Source: Bacteroidetes bacterium UBA4009 (GTDB taxonomy: Bacteria > Bacteroidota > Bacteroidia > NS11-12g > UBA9320). Taken from it: DNA of 23,199 nucleotides. This document shows, piece after piece, positions 7,367 through 15,367 of the stretch; the stretch's first letter is position 1, and each line of letters begins with the position of its first letter. The notes beneath the pieces were generated by a model, which was not told where the DNA came from, did no database searches, and worked only from the letters and a program-made list of their open reading frames with translations. The position numbers and the translations under genes are program-made. The DNA is taken from NCBI GenBank assembly GCA_002384205.1, contig DGBH01000002.1:5698-28896 (forward strand). Reading direction: 5' to 3'.

Positions 7367-8836
7367 ATGATAAAAAGTATGAATTTTAAGAAAGTATTAA
7401 GTGTTTTAGTTATAGCCTTTATTGGAGGAATAGTAGCTCTAGGGGTTAATCGTCTTATGATGAATGATGACAACTCCAATCGATTTACGCAACATCAAAA
7501 TGCCAAATTTACGTTAGCCGAAAAATTGGCAGCCGTTCCGGAAGTAGATTTTGTTTCAGTTGCAGAAATTGCTACACCTGCGGTAGTTCACATTATAAGT
7601 ACACTAAAAAGCAGCCCACGAGGTCAAATGATTAATCCGTTTGAAGAGTTTTTTGGTGGGCCTAGCTTCCCACAGCAACAGGGACCTCAGCAGGCTACCG
7701 GTTCTGGGGTTATTATTAAACAAAATGGATACATTGTCACTAACAATCATGTGGTAGACAATGCTTCTAAGGTGGAAGTCGTATTAGATGATAAAAGAAG
7801 TTATGTGGCTGAGGTAATTGGTACTGATCCTGAAACAGATTTAGCATTACTTAAAATAGAAGAAGATAATTTATCGTTTCTTAATTTAGGCAATAGTGAT
7901 GAGTTAAAAGTTGGAGAATGGGTAGTCGCAGTTGGAAATCCTTTTAACCTTACGAGCACTGTTACTGCGGGTATAGTAAGTGCAAAAGGACGAAATATTA
8001 ATCTACTTAGAGAGCGTGGCGGAGACTATGCCATCGAAAATTTTATACAAACAGATGCTGCAGTGAATCCTGGAAATAGTGGAGGAGCTTTAGTGAACAC
8101 ACGGGGCGAACTTATAGGAATCAATACAGCAATAGCTTCACAAACGGGTTCTTATTCTGGTTATAGTTTTGCGATTCCTATCAACTTGGCTAAAAAGATA
8201 GTAGGCGATTTAAAGGAGTTTGGTGAAGTTAAAAGAGCCATACTTGGAGTAAGAATACAGGATGTTACACAAGAATTAGCCGATGAAAAAGGTCTCAGGA
8301 ATTTGAATGGTGTTTTTGTTCCTTCTGTGAGCGACGGAGGAAGTGCTGATAAAGCGGGTATCAAAGAAGGTGATGTGATAATTAAAATAGGAGATGTTGT
8401 CGTAAATAAAGGTTCAGACTTGCAAGAACAAATTAGTAAATATCATCCTGGTGACAAAGTAAATGTGACGGTAATTAGAAATAAAGCGGAAAAGGTACTG
8501 ACGGCTGTACTTCTTTCTAAGGATGGTGCTAATGAAATAAGTTCTGAAATCAATCGCGATGAGAAAAAAGTGCTAGGTGCAGAGATTGAAAATATATCGC
8601 GTGAAGAGCGCCTAGCGTTAAAAATTAAAAATGGTGTCAAAATTACAAAGTTGGGAAATGGAATTTTGAAGCAAAAAGGAATCCCACTTGGCTTTGTGAT
8701 AACCCAAATAGACAAAACAACTATTTATACCTCCAAAGATGTAGAGACTTTGCTCAAGGGTAAATCGGGTGCGGTTCTTATAGAGGGTGTAACCGAAAAT
8801 GGAGACAAAGAAGCGTATGCTATCCAGATAGATTAA
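7367..8836 (+). CDS. htrA: HtrA/Deg-family periplasmic serine protease
   Basis: The 489-residue protein degrades or refolds damaged envelope proteins. It has a basic N-terminus and one hydrophobic segment (about 8-26) serving as signal anchor or signal peptide. The trypsin-like domain (about 60-270) carries an intact triad: H128 in TNNHVV, D158 in DPETDLALL and S238 in NPGNSGGAL. A Gln/Pro-rich loop (about 96-110) matches the regulatory LA loop. A first PDZ domain follows (about 285-385, with GVRIQDVT and GVFVPSV) and a second, more divergent one closes the protein (about 400-489). The start at 7367 is followed by another in-frame ATG at 7379 that would also work. Being divergent from an ECF sigma operon fits an envelope-stress function. 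A strong terminator follows. Confidence 0.95.
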   Translation: MIKSMNFKKVLSVLVIAFIGGIVALGVNRLMMNDDNSNRFTQHQNAKFTLAEKLAAVPEVDFVSVAEIATPAVVHIISTLKSSPRGQMINPFEEFFGGPSFPQQQGPQQATGSGVIIKQNGYIVTNNHVVDNASKVEVVLDDKRSYVAEVIGTDPETDLALLKIEEDNLSFLNLGNSDELKVGEWVVAVGNPFNLTSTVTAGIVSAKGRNINLLRERGGDYAIENFIQTDAAVNPGNSGGALVNTRGELIGINTAIASQTGSYSGYSFAIPINLAKKIVGDLKEFGEVKRAILGVRIQDVTQELADEKGLRNLNGVFVPSVSDGGSADKAGIKEGDVIIKIGDVVVNKGSDLQEQISKYHPGDKVNVTVIRNKAEKVLTAVLLSKDGANEISSEINRDEKKVLGAEIENISREERLALKIKNGVKITKLGNGILKQKGIPLGFVITQIDKTTIYTSKDVETLLKGKSGAVLIEGVTENGDKEAYAIQID

Positions 8837-8863
8837 TAGCTGTTCTATAGTCTTATTTACCAT

Positions 8864-8912
8864 AAAAAGCCTCGAATATCAAGTAATAGCTGCTAAATAT
8901 TCGAGGCTTTTT
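8864..8912. terminator. Bidirectional intrinsic terminator between htrA and the repressor gene
   Basis: A perfect 16-bp inverted repeat, AAAAAGCCTCGAATAT at 8864-8879 and its complement at 8897-8912, encloses a 17-base loop. The GC-rich core with A-tract and T-tract ends works in both directions, as expected between the convergent htrA and XRE/S24 genes. Confidence 0.9.
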
Positions 8913-8923
8913 TATACGGGTTA

Positions 8924-8949
8924 ATTCTCACGTAGAGAATAATTTTTTT
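8924..8949 (+). terminator. Secondary small hairpin with T-run
   Basis: ATTCTC (8924-8929) pairs with GAGAAT (8935-8940) around a 5-base loop, followed shortly by seven T residues (8943-8949). It may back up the stronger terminator just upstream for plus-strand transcripts. The stem is short, so confidence is limited. Confidence 0.35.
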
Positions 8950-8970
8950 AAAAATTAGTGAAGTTTACTT

Positions 8971-9678
8971 TTAGAATTCAAACCCATTCCATGTTTCAAA
9001 TTTCCAAATTTCAACAACTTGGTCGATGTGTAACGTGTAGGGAGCATAAGCGCTATTAGTACTTACTAGTGTAATACTTTGCTCTTTTTTTATTTTATTG
9101 TATAGTCGTTTAAAAACAATTCCCTCGTCTTTGGTTACCACAATGTAGTTGTCCCCGTCTTTTACATCATTCCAATCTTGCAAATAACTTGCAGTGACCC
9201 AAGAGCCTTCACTTACGGGAGGCATACTGTCTCCCTTGATTTGAAAACTTCTGTATGTTCTATTTTTGGGCAAGAAAGGAAGTTTAAACTTAGGTAAATT
9301 ACTGATGAATTCTGGATCAGCATAACCGCCGGTATAGCCTGCTTGTGCTTTCATGCTAACTATTTCGATGTTTTCATCTTCGTTTGCATCTACACTTACG
9401 GTTAATAAACGTAGTTTTCTGCCTCTAACATCGGCTTCGCTACCTTTTAGTATTTGCGAAAGTTTAAAATGAGTAAGTTTAGAAAGATCATGGCGTACTA
9501 AGCCGTCAAGTGTTACGTTGAAATAATCTGCTATATCTATTTGAATATCAAAGGGTGGTTGAACTCCTCGCTCGTAACTATTTAGTTTAGAGCGTGTAAG
9601 GTTAAGAGAATCCGCTAAGTCTTGCTGCGAGTATCCTTTTTTTGTTCGAAGTAATTTTATGTTTTGATCGAAATACAT
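8971..9678 (-). CDS. XRE-family repressor with S24 (LexA/CI-like) peptidase domain
   Basis: The 235-residue protein joins an N-terminal Cro/CI helix-turn-helix (about 5-62, with YSQQDLADSLNLTRSKLNSYERG) to a C-terminal LexA-like S24 domain (about 110-230). The serine-lysine dyad is visible: S151 in GDSMPP and K190 in EGIVFKRLY. An Ala-Gly pair (A113-G114) sits 38 residues before the serine, where LexA/CI proteins cleave themselves. The spacing (38 and 39 residues) is close to that of LexA. It is therefore a candidate damage- or stress-releasable repressor. No phage genes are nearby, so it looks like a host regulator. The ATG lies only a few bases from its -7 box, and a perfect inverted repeat sits over the -33 position, suggesting autorepression. 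Whether it also controls divergent mreB is an inference. Confidence 0.88.
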   Translation of the reverse strand: MYFDQNIKLLRTKKGYSQQDLADSLNLTRSKLNSYERGVQPPFDIQIDIADYFNVTLDGLVRHDLSKLTHFKLSQILKGSEADVRGRKLRLLTVSVDANEDENIEIVSMKAQAGYTGGYADPEFISNLPKFKLPFLPKNRTYRSFQIKGDSMPPVSEGSWVTASYLQDWNDVKDGDNYIVVTKDEGIVFKRLYNKIKKEQSITLVSTNSAYAPYTLHIDQVVEIWKFETWNGFEF

Positions 9679-9685
9679 GACTTTG

Positions 9686-9693
9686 CAAATATA
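9686..9693 (-). promoter_or_regulatory. -7 box of the repressor gene, abutting its start codon
   Basis: On the minus strand this reads TATATTTG, an exact TAnnTTTG match. Its last base is 8 positions upstream of the ATG at 9678, so the transcript would start within about 1-4 bases of the start codon and be essentially leaderless. Confidence 0.5.
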
Positions 9694-9705
9694 TAAAATT
9701 GGGTC

Positions 9706-9735
9706 ATATAATTATCTTTATTCAGATAATTATAT
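9706..9735. promoter_or_regulatory. Perfect inverted repeat, likely operator for the XRE/S24 repressor
   Basis: ATATAATTATCT (9706-9717) and AGATAATTATAT (9724-9735) form a perfect 12-bp inverted repeat with a 6-base spacer. Each arm contains the self-palindromic octamer ATAATTAT, at 9708-9715 and 9726-9733, centred 18 bp apart. The left arm overlies the expected -33 element of the repressor gene, the classic place for autorepression. With no T-run and very low GC content it is unlikely to be a terminator. Confidence 0.55.
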
Positions 9736-9778
9736 TGTCAAACTGTTGTTTTAATATTCTTTGAATTCCTATGATTTG

Positions 9779-9810
9779 ATAAAGAGTTAATTAGGGCTCT
9801 TTATTTTTTT
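9779..9810 (+). terminator. Terminator-like hairpin upstream of the mreB promoter
   Basis: ATAAAGAG (9779-9786) pairs with CTCTTTAT (9797-9804) around a 10-base loop, and the T-rich tract continues to 9810. It would stop plus-strand transcripts, but no plus-strand gene precedes it closely. It may insulate mreB or end a short leader or small RNA. Confidence 0.45.
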
Positions 9811-9863
9811 AATTACTCCTTATAATTAGCCCTATCTCGTATAGAATTAACTTAAAAAATAGA

Positions 9864-9871
9864 TACTTTTG
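9864..9871 (+). promoter_or_regulatory. -7 box for the mreB operon
   Basis: TACTTTTG is an exact TAnnTTTG match 40 bases before the mreB ATG, giving a predicted leader of about 35 bases. No TTG element lies at the usual -33 distance; the nearest candidate there is TTA. Confidence 0.5.
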
Positions 9872-9911
9872 TACACTTATTTTTACCAATTCAACGAACA
9901 CATAAACCTAA

Positions 9912-10943
9912 ATGGGAATTTTCAACTTTTTAACTCAAGAATTAGCGATAGACTTAGGTACGGCTAATACCTTAATCATATATAAAGATAAATTGGTGGT
10001 TGATGAGCCATCTATCATTGCAAGAAATAGAAGAACTGGAGAAATATTGGCTGTGGGTACTGAGGCGCAAAAGATGCATGGTAAGACTCACGAAGATATT
10101 AAGACCATTCGTCCGCTTAAAGATGGAGTGATCGCAGATTTTGAAGCTGCCGAACAAATGATTAGCCATTTTATTAAAATGATAAATAAGAAATCTGCTT
10201 TTTTTGGTAGTCCACAATTACGAATGGTAATATGTATACCTAGTGGTATTACGGCAGTTGAAAAACGCGCAGTTAAAGAAAGTGCTGAGCGTGCAGGTGG
10301 AAAAGAAGTATATATGATACCTGAACCGATGGCTGCTGCAATTGGTATAGGTATCGATGTTTCCGCACCCATGGGAAACATGATAATAGATATAGGAGGA
10401 GGTACTACAGAGATTGCAGTAATAGCACTTTCAGGAATCGTTTCCGATGAATCTATACGCGTAGCTGGTGACGATTTTACAAACGATATCATAGAATATA
10501 TGAGACGTCAACACAATCTAATGATTGGGGACCGTACCGCAGAGTTTATTAAAGTAGAAGTTGGGGCAGCATTGCCAGAGCTTGAAAATCCACCTGAGGA
10601 TTGTCCTGTAAATGGCAGAGATCTTATGACAGGAATACCAAAACAAATTATGGTGTCTTATTCAGAAATAGCATTGGCTTTAGATAAATCAATTTCTAAA
10701 ATAGAAGAAGCAGTTATGAAGGCGTTAGAGCTAACTCCTCCTGAATTATCTGCTGATATTTATCAAACAGGTCTTTATTTAACTGGCGGAGGAGCACTCC
10801 TTAGAGGATTGGATAAACGTATTTCTAGCAAAACTAAATTACCTGTATACGTGGCTGAAGATCCACTTAGGGCTGTAGTAAGAGGAACGGCTATTGCTTT
10901 GAAAGATATAAAAAATCATAAAACCCTTTTTAATCAGTCTTAA
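9912..10943 (+). CDS. mreB: Rod shape-determining actin homologue MreB
   Basis: MreB forms membrane-bound ATP-dependent filaments that guide lateral wall synthesis. The 343-residue length is typical. Visible actin-fold motifs are the phosphate-1 loop IDLGTANTLIIY (13-24), the conserved VVDEPSIIA (29-37), phosphate-2 IIDIGGGTTEIAV (158-170) and the adenosine motif TGGGALLRG (291-299). The N-terminal MGIFNFLTQ is short and amphipathic, consistent with membrane binding. A -7 box lies 40 bases upstream of the ATG. The stop codon overlaps the mreC start by one base (TAATG), making mreB the first gene of the elongasome operon. The gene upstream is a divergent repressor. Confidence 0.98.
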   Translation: MGIFNFLTQELAIDLGTANTLIIYKDKLVVDEPSIIARNRRTGEILAVGTEAQKMHGKTHEDIKTIRPLKDGVIADFEAAEQMISHFIKMINKKSAFFGSPQLRMVICIPSGITAVEKRAVKESAERAGGKEVYMIPEPMAAAIGIGIDVSAPMGNMIIDIGGGTTEIAVIALSGIVSDESIRVAGDDFTNDIIEYMRRQHNLMIGDRTAEFIKVEVGAALPELENPPEDCPVNGRDLMTGIPKQIMVSYSEIALALDKSISKIEEAVMKALELTPPELSADIYQTGLYLTGGGALLRGLDKRISSKTKLPVYVAEDPLRAVVRGTAIALKDIKNHKTLFNQS

Positions 10944-11767
10944 TGCAACGCCTGATAGCGTTTATAGAGCATAACATACACATCATGCTGTTTGTCCTAT
11001 TACAGGCGATGTGCGCAGTGTTATTGTTTTCGTTAAATCCGTATCAGCAAGCTTCATTTACACATTCTGCAGCTTTTATTACAGATAAAAGTAATGAGTT
11101 GTCTTCAACGGTGACAGATTACTTCAACCTCCAACAACAAAATAATCTCTTACAAGCACAGGTATCAACTCAGTTTAAGAATGATGCTAGAAGTAGTCTT
11201 TTTTTTATGAACGATACTATTACTTTACGTGATACTTCGAGGCATAAATTATTTGATGTTGTTCCCGCCGAGGTTGTATACAACACTATCTATAAAGCTA
11301 GTAACATATTTATAATTAATAAAGGGATTAAAAACGGTATTCAAAAAAATATGGGCGTCATCTCATCTCAAGGTCTTGCTGGCATTGTATTACAAAGTAA
11401 TGAGAATTATAGCTCGGTTATGTCTCTGCTTCATATTAATATGAATGTAATTCCCACGATAAATAATCTAGAATACTATACGGGTTTAAAATGGGATAAT
11501 GCTAATCCTCAAACCTTAAAAATAACAGGACTGAATAAACTAGAAGAAATTAAAGTGGGAGACAAGGTGTATACGGGTAGGTCCTCATTGTTATTTCCTG
11601 CAGGTATATTAATTGGTGAAATAAGTAAATTAGAGACATCTCCCTCAAGTCAATACTTTACTACCCATGTAAAAACAGCTACTAATTTCAGGAACATGGA
11701 TTATGTATACGTTATTGTAAATAAAGACATAGATCAACTATCACCTCTATTACTGGATAATGATTAG
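10943..11767 (+). CDS. mreC: Rod shape-determining protein MreC
   Basis: MreC is the bitopic scaffold that activates PBP2-RodA. The 274-residue protein has a short cytoplasmic N-terminus, one membrane helix (about 12-30), a coiled-coil stretch (about 51-75) and the beta-rich periplasmic domain with the family pattern NIFIINKGIKNGIQKNMGVISSQGLAG split over residues 125-152. GDKVYTGRSSLLFPAGILIGEI (about 208-229) is the typical second barrel motif. It overlaps mreB by one base and mreD by 8 bases, so expression is tightly coupled within the operon. Confidence 0.95.
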   Translation: MQRLIAFIEHNIHIMLFVLLQAMCAVLLFSLNPYQQASFTHSAAFITDKSNELSSTVTDYFNLQQQNNLLQAQVSTQFKNDARSSLFFMNDTITLRDTSRHKLFDVVPAEVVYNTIYKASNIFIINKGIKNGIQKNMGVISSQGLAGIVLQSNENYSSVMSLLHINMNVIPTINNLEYYTGLKWDNANPQTLKITGLNKLEEIKVGDKVYTGRSSLLFPAGILIGEISKLETSPSSQYFTTHVKTATNFRNMDYVYVIVNKDIDQLSPLLLDND

Positions 11768-12266
11768 ACTTATATTCTACTGGACAGCCATATTGTTTCT
11801 ACAATTCGTAGTGTTTAATCATTTGGGATTTACGGCATACTTAGCACCGCAAGTTTTTATAGTATTACTTATTACCTTACCCCTTCATATTTCTAAACCA
11901 TATCAAGTCTTACTTGGATTTATTTTAGGGCTTATCGCTGATTTCTTTATTGGGACTCCGGGTATTCATGCGTCGGCTTGCATGTGGCTTGTAATGATAA
12001 GGTTACTTTTGCTAGGAGCGCAAGATTTGAAAGAGCAAATTGCAAATCATTTGCCTTATAATGTCCATTCGGTTGGGCTTTCAACATTTGCTGCGACTAC
12101 TGCTATCTTAGTAGTTTTTTATCATTTCTATGTGTTTTGGCTAGAAAGTATAGGTGCTATAAATTGGTTTTTTATCTTGCTAACTACTTTAGTTAGCGCG
12201 TTATTTACGCTAACCGTAATAGGAGTGGTTCAACTACTGTCAGACAAGTCTTCCGGTGAATTTTAG
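11760..12266 (+). CDS. mreD: Rod shape-determining protein MreD
   Basis: A small integral membrane protein of 168 residues with about five hydrophobic segments, matching MreD in size and hydropathy. The segment from about residue 50 (QVLLGFILGLIADFFIGTPGIHA) is a recognisable MreD feature, in which the Asp within GLIADFF is well conserved. MreD acts with MreC at the inner membrane in the elongation complex. The identification rests on this motif and on its place between mreC (8-base overlap) and the PBP2 gene (11-base overlap). Confidence 0.93.
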   Translation: MIRLIFYWTAILFLQFVVFNHLGFTAYLAPQVFIVLLITLPLHISKPYQVLLGFILGLIADFFIGTPGIHASACMWLVMIRLLLLGAQDLKEQIANHLPYNVHSVGLSTFAATTAILVVFYHFYVFWLESIGAINWFFILLTTLVSALFTLTVIGVVQLLSDKSSGEF

Positions 12267-14124
12267 GTTTAGATCATACTATATTTATGTAGCGGTAGTT
12301 TTTATCGGACTAATTTATGTTCTGCGCCTTCTTGAAATTCAAGTCCTAGATGATAAATACTCACTTATTGCTGAAAAAATAAGCCTGAGAAAGCAAACCA
12401 TATATCCTCAACGAGGTCTTATTCTGGATAGAAATAAAAAGCTTATGGTGTACAACGAGCCGGTATATGATCTTATGCTCTCGGTCCCCATTAAGTTGCA
12501 AGATATTGATACTACAGAGTTTTGTAGGCTGGTTAATATAGAAAGATCGGAGTTTGATAAGCGCCTAGAGAAAGCAAAAAGAACGGCTTATCATGGTAAA
12601 GCTATTTTTATAAAAAACGTATCCAATGTCATTTTTGCAAGGCTACAAGAGCGTTTATATGAGTATAAAGGTTTCTTTTTTGAAATTAGACAAGATAGAA
12701 ATTATAAGTACAATAGTTCTTCTCACGTTTTAGGCTATCTTGGAGAAATAACACGTAGTGACTTAGAATCTCAGCAAGAGTCTTATTATGAGCAAGGTGA
12801 CTTTATGGGTAAAAACGGAATTGAAAAATTCTATGAAGAGTACCTGAGAGGTGTAAAAGGAGAAAGCTATTTTTACGTAGACAAGTTTGGCGTAAATAAG
12901 GGTATCTATAAGGAGGGAAAACTCGATATTAATCCAAAAGATGGTCGAAATTTATACCTCAGCTTGGACATAGATTTACAACAATATGGAGAGGGATTAC
13001 TGGATAATAAAATGGGCAGCGTAGTAGCTTTAGATCCTAAAACAGGCGAAATCCTAGCGCTAATTTCTAGTCCATTTTTTGATCCTGCGAACTTTAATAT
13101 TCAAAACAGGAGCAAGCATTATGCTGATGCACTCATGGATCCAACAAAACCCATGTTTAATAGAGCAGTGTCTGCCCCTTATCCGCCAGGTTCCACGTTT
13201 AAACCTATCATGGCATTAATTGGGTTACAAGATGGCGCAATTTATCCAGAAACACACTTTGGTTGTCCGGGCTATTATAGACTGGGACGCAGAATTATAA
13301 AATGTCACGGTCACACGTTTAATACCAGTTTAGAACGAAGTATCGCGAGTAGCTGCAACACCTATTACTGTAATACGTTTAAAGCGATGATGCAATCAGA
13401 TAAATATGCCAATACTGAAGCGGCATACAATAGCTGGAGAAATTATTTAGAAAGTTTCGGTCTTGGTCAAGAGTTAGGTGTAGATGTGAGTGGTGAGTTT
13501 AAAGGTTGGCTAAAAGATGCTAGTTTTTATGATAGAATGCATGGGAAAGGTTCTTGGAATTATTCCAGAATAATTTCTCTTTCTTTTGGGCAAGGAGAAC
13601 TTGGAATGACGCCGATTCAAATGGCAAATGTTGCGGCCATAATTGCCAACAGAGGTCATTTTTATACGCCACATGTAGTCCATCGCATTGAAGGGGTTAA
13701 TGAAATTCCGGAAAAGTATAGGGTGAAACACAGAACGATGATTTCGCCAACTACTTTTGATCCTGTCATACGAGGTATGCTATTGGTAAATGAGAGTGGA
13801 ACAGCCGCAGGAGTATCTATAAAAGGTATTAATATAGCGGGTAAGACAGGTACTGTGCAAAATCCTCATGGTAAAAATCACGCGGCTTATATGGCATTTG
13901 CGCCTGCTGAAAACCCACGTATTGCAATCGCCGTAATCGTAGAAGAAGCCGGTTATGGAGCTACTTGGGCAGCTCCTATTGCGAATTTAATGATAGAACA
14001 TTATCTAAAGCCAGATTCGGTATTGATTAGCTCAAGATCGTATTTGGAAACTAGATTGCGCGAAGCTAATTTGATTCCAGAAAAATTTATACGAAAATCA
14101 GACACTACCTCAAATGCACACTAA
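12256..14124 (+). CDS. mrdA: Penicillin-binding protein 2, elongasome transpeptidase
   Basis: PBP2 cross-links peptidoglycan during side-wall growth together with RodA. The 622-residue protein has one N-terminal membrane helix (about 8-25), the non-catalytic pedestal domain starting at RKQTIYPQRGLILDRN (45-60), and a complete transpeptidase domain. S313 and K316 are in PGSTFKP, S366-C367-N368 forms the second motif and K530-T531-G532 the third (GKTGTVQ). A Cys/His-rich patch between the first and second motifs (C337, C350, H351, H353) together with C367 and C372 could bind a metal, as in some PBP2 proteins; that is inference. Translation begins at GTG 12256 inside the mreD gene (11-base overlap); no ATG lies near. 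Its end overlaps rodA by 11 bases. Confidence 0.97.
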   Translation: MNFRFRSYYIYVAVVFIGLIYVLRLLEIQVLDDKYSLIAEKISLRKQTIYPQRGLILDRNKKLMVYNEPVYDLMLSVPIKLQDIDTTEFCRLVNIERSEFDKRLEKAKRTAYHGKAIFIKNVSNVIFARLQERLYEYKGFFFEIRQDRNYKYNSSSHVLGYLGEITRSDLESQQESYYEQGDFMGKNGIEKFYEEYLRGVKGESYFYVDKFGVNKGIYKEGKLDINPKDGRNLYLSLDIDLQQYGEGLLDNKMGSVVALDPKTGEILALISSPFFDPANFNIQNRSKHYADALMDPTKPMFNRAVSAPYPPGSTFKPIMALIGLQDGAIYPETHFGCPGYYRLGRRIIKCHGHTFNTSLERSIASSCNTYYCNTFKAMMQSDKYANTEAAYNSWRNYLESFGLGQELGVDVSGEFKGWLKDASFYDRMHGKGSWNYSRIISLSFGQGELGMTPIQMANVAAIIANRGHFYTPHVVHRIEGVNEIPEKYRVKHRTMISPTTFDPVIRGMLLVNESGTAAGVSIKGINIAGKTGTVQNPHGKNHAAYMAFAPAENPRIAIAVIVEEAGYGATWAAPIANLMIEHYLKPDSVLISSRSYLETRLREANLIPEKFIRKSDTTSNAH

Positions 14125-15367
14125 ATCACACATTGATATAATCGCCACCTTTTTATTTCTATGTATTGCGACCCTGGGCATTTCATCTGTTTATTCTGCT
14201 ACCTCTGAATTTGGAGTTTTTAGTCTCTTTGAGGGCAGAAGTGGTAAACAGATGATGTTTTTAGGTATCGCTATTTTTATTGGCCTAGTCTTTTTACTGC
14301 TTAATTCTAACTTTTTCGAACTATTTAGTTGGCCTATTTATGGTGCTATTATGCTCCTTTTAGTGGCTGTTCTCTTCGTAGGATCAGATATTAATGGTGC
14401 CCGATCGTGGATTAAAATTGGTTCTTTTAGCTTACAGCCTGCAGAATTTGCTAAGTATGGGACCGCATTTGCTGTTTCATCTTTGCTCAGTACCATTGGA
14501 TTTTCATTTTATAAGAAAGCGGATGTTTTAAAATTAATTGTTGTGATCTTACTTCCTATGGCACTTATTGTATTGCAAGGAGATACAGGTTCTGCATTAG
14601 TTTTTGCTAGCTTTATACTCGTCTTTTATCGAGAGGGACTTTCTCCCTTATTACTTGTTTTAGGCATTTCTATTATAGCCATTTTTGTACTTACACTTGT
14701 TTATGGGTCGCTTATTTTTAGTGTTGCTATGATAGTGCTCTTGGGGGTTGTTTTCGCTTTTACCTATACCAATAAAAAAATTCTTTTACCCAGTATACTA
14801 ATTGTTGTATTAACTATTTTACTAAGTTTAAGTGTTCAGTTTTTGTTTGATAACGTGCTGCAAGATCATCAAAAGAAAAGAATTCAGGTGACCTTAAATC
14901 TAATAGAAGATAATCAAGGTGCGGGCTATAATGTTAACCAAAGTAAAATCGCTATCGGCTCTGGCGGTTGGAGTGGTAAAGGTTTTTTAAATGGGTCTCA
15001 TACCAAAGGAGATTTTATCCCTGAGCAAACAACTGATTTTATTTTTTGTACTATAGGGGAGGAAGGTGGATGGTTGTTAAGTTCTGGTACTATCCTTTTA
15101 TTTGTATTGCTCATTTTACGATTATATCATATGGCAAATAGAGCTAAGAAAAAATACAAGAGAGTGTTTATTTTTAGTTTAGCCTCTATTCTGTTTTTTC
15201 ACTTAACCATAAATGTGGGTATGACCATTGGAATAATGCCGGTAATCGGAATTCCATTGCCGTTTATTTCCTATGGAGGATCGTCTGTACTCTCATTTAC
15301 CGTTTTTATGTTTACAGCCCTCAAAATGGATGCCTCCAGAGATGAGGATTTAACCTCAGAATTCTAA
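14114..15367 (+). CDS. rodA: SEDS peptidoglycan glycosyltransferase RodA
   Basis: RodA polymerises lipid II in the inner membrane as partner of PBP2. The 417-residue protein has about ten membrane segments and the SEDS hallmarks: GARSWIKIGSFSLQPAEFAK (95-114, with W99 and E111), LQGDTGSALV (154-163), IPEQTTDFIFCTIGEEGGW (302-320) whose D308 corresponds to the catalytic Asp of RodA proteins, and GIPLPFISYGGSS near the C-terminus. The ATG lies inside the PBP2 gene. The stop codon overlaps the ATG of the next gene (TAATG), so the metallo-hydrolase gene is translationally linked to the elongasome operon. Confidence 0.96.
   Translation: MHTKSHIDIIATFLFLCIATLGISSVYSATSEFGVFSLFEGRSGKQMMFLGIAIFIGLVFLLLNSNFFELFSWPIYGAIMLLLVAVLFVGSDINGARSWIKIGSFSLQPAEFAKYGTAFAVSSLLSTIGFSFYKKADVLKLIVVILLPMALIVLQGDTGSALVFASFILVFYREGLSPLLLVLGISIIAIFVLTLVYGSLIFSVAMIVLLGVVFAFTYTNKKILLPSILIVVLTILLSLSVQFLFDNVLQDHQKKRIQVTLNLIEDNQGAGYNVNQSKIAIGSGGWSGKGFLNGSHTKGDFIPEQTTDFIFCTIGEEGGWLLSSGTILLFVLLILRLYHMANRAKKKYKRVFIFSLASILFFHLTINVGMTIGIMPVIGIPLPFISYGGSSVLSFTVFMFTALKMDASRDEDLTSEF

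Noticed and set aside
8971..9678. Prophage or integrated element marked by the CI-like repressor
   Set aside because: No integrase, phage structural gene, direct repeat or tRNA is seen around it; flanking genes are housekeeping.
9706..9735. Inverted repeat as a transcription terminator
   Set aside because: Almost all A/T stem, no T-run on either side, and located over a promoter; an operator is more likely.
10088..10492. 134-residue minus-strand open frame
   Set aside because: Lies opposite the highly conserved mreB coding sequence; Ser/Ile-rich shadow translation.
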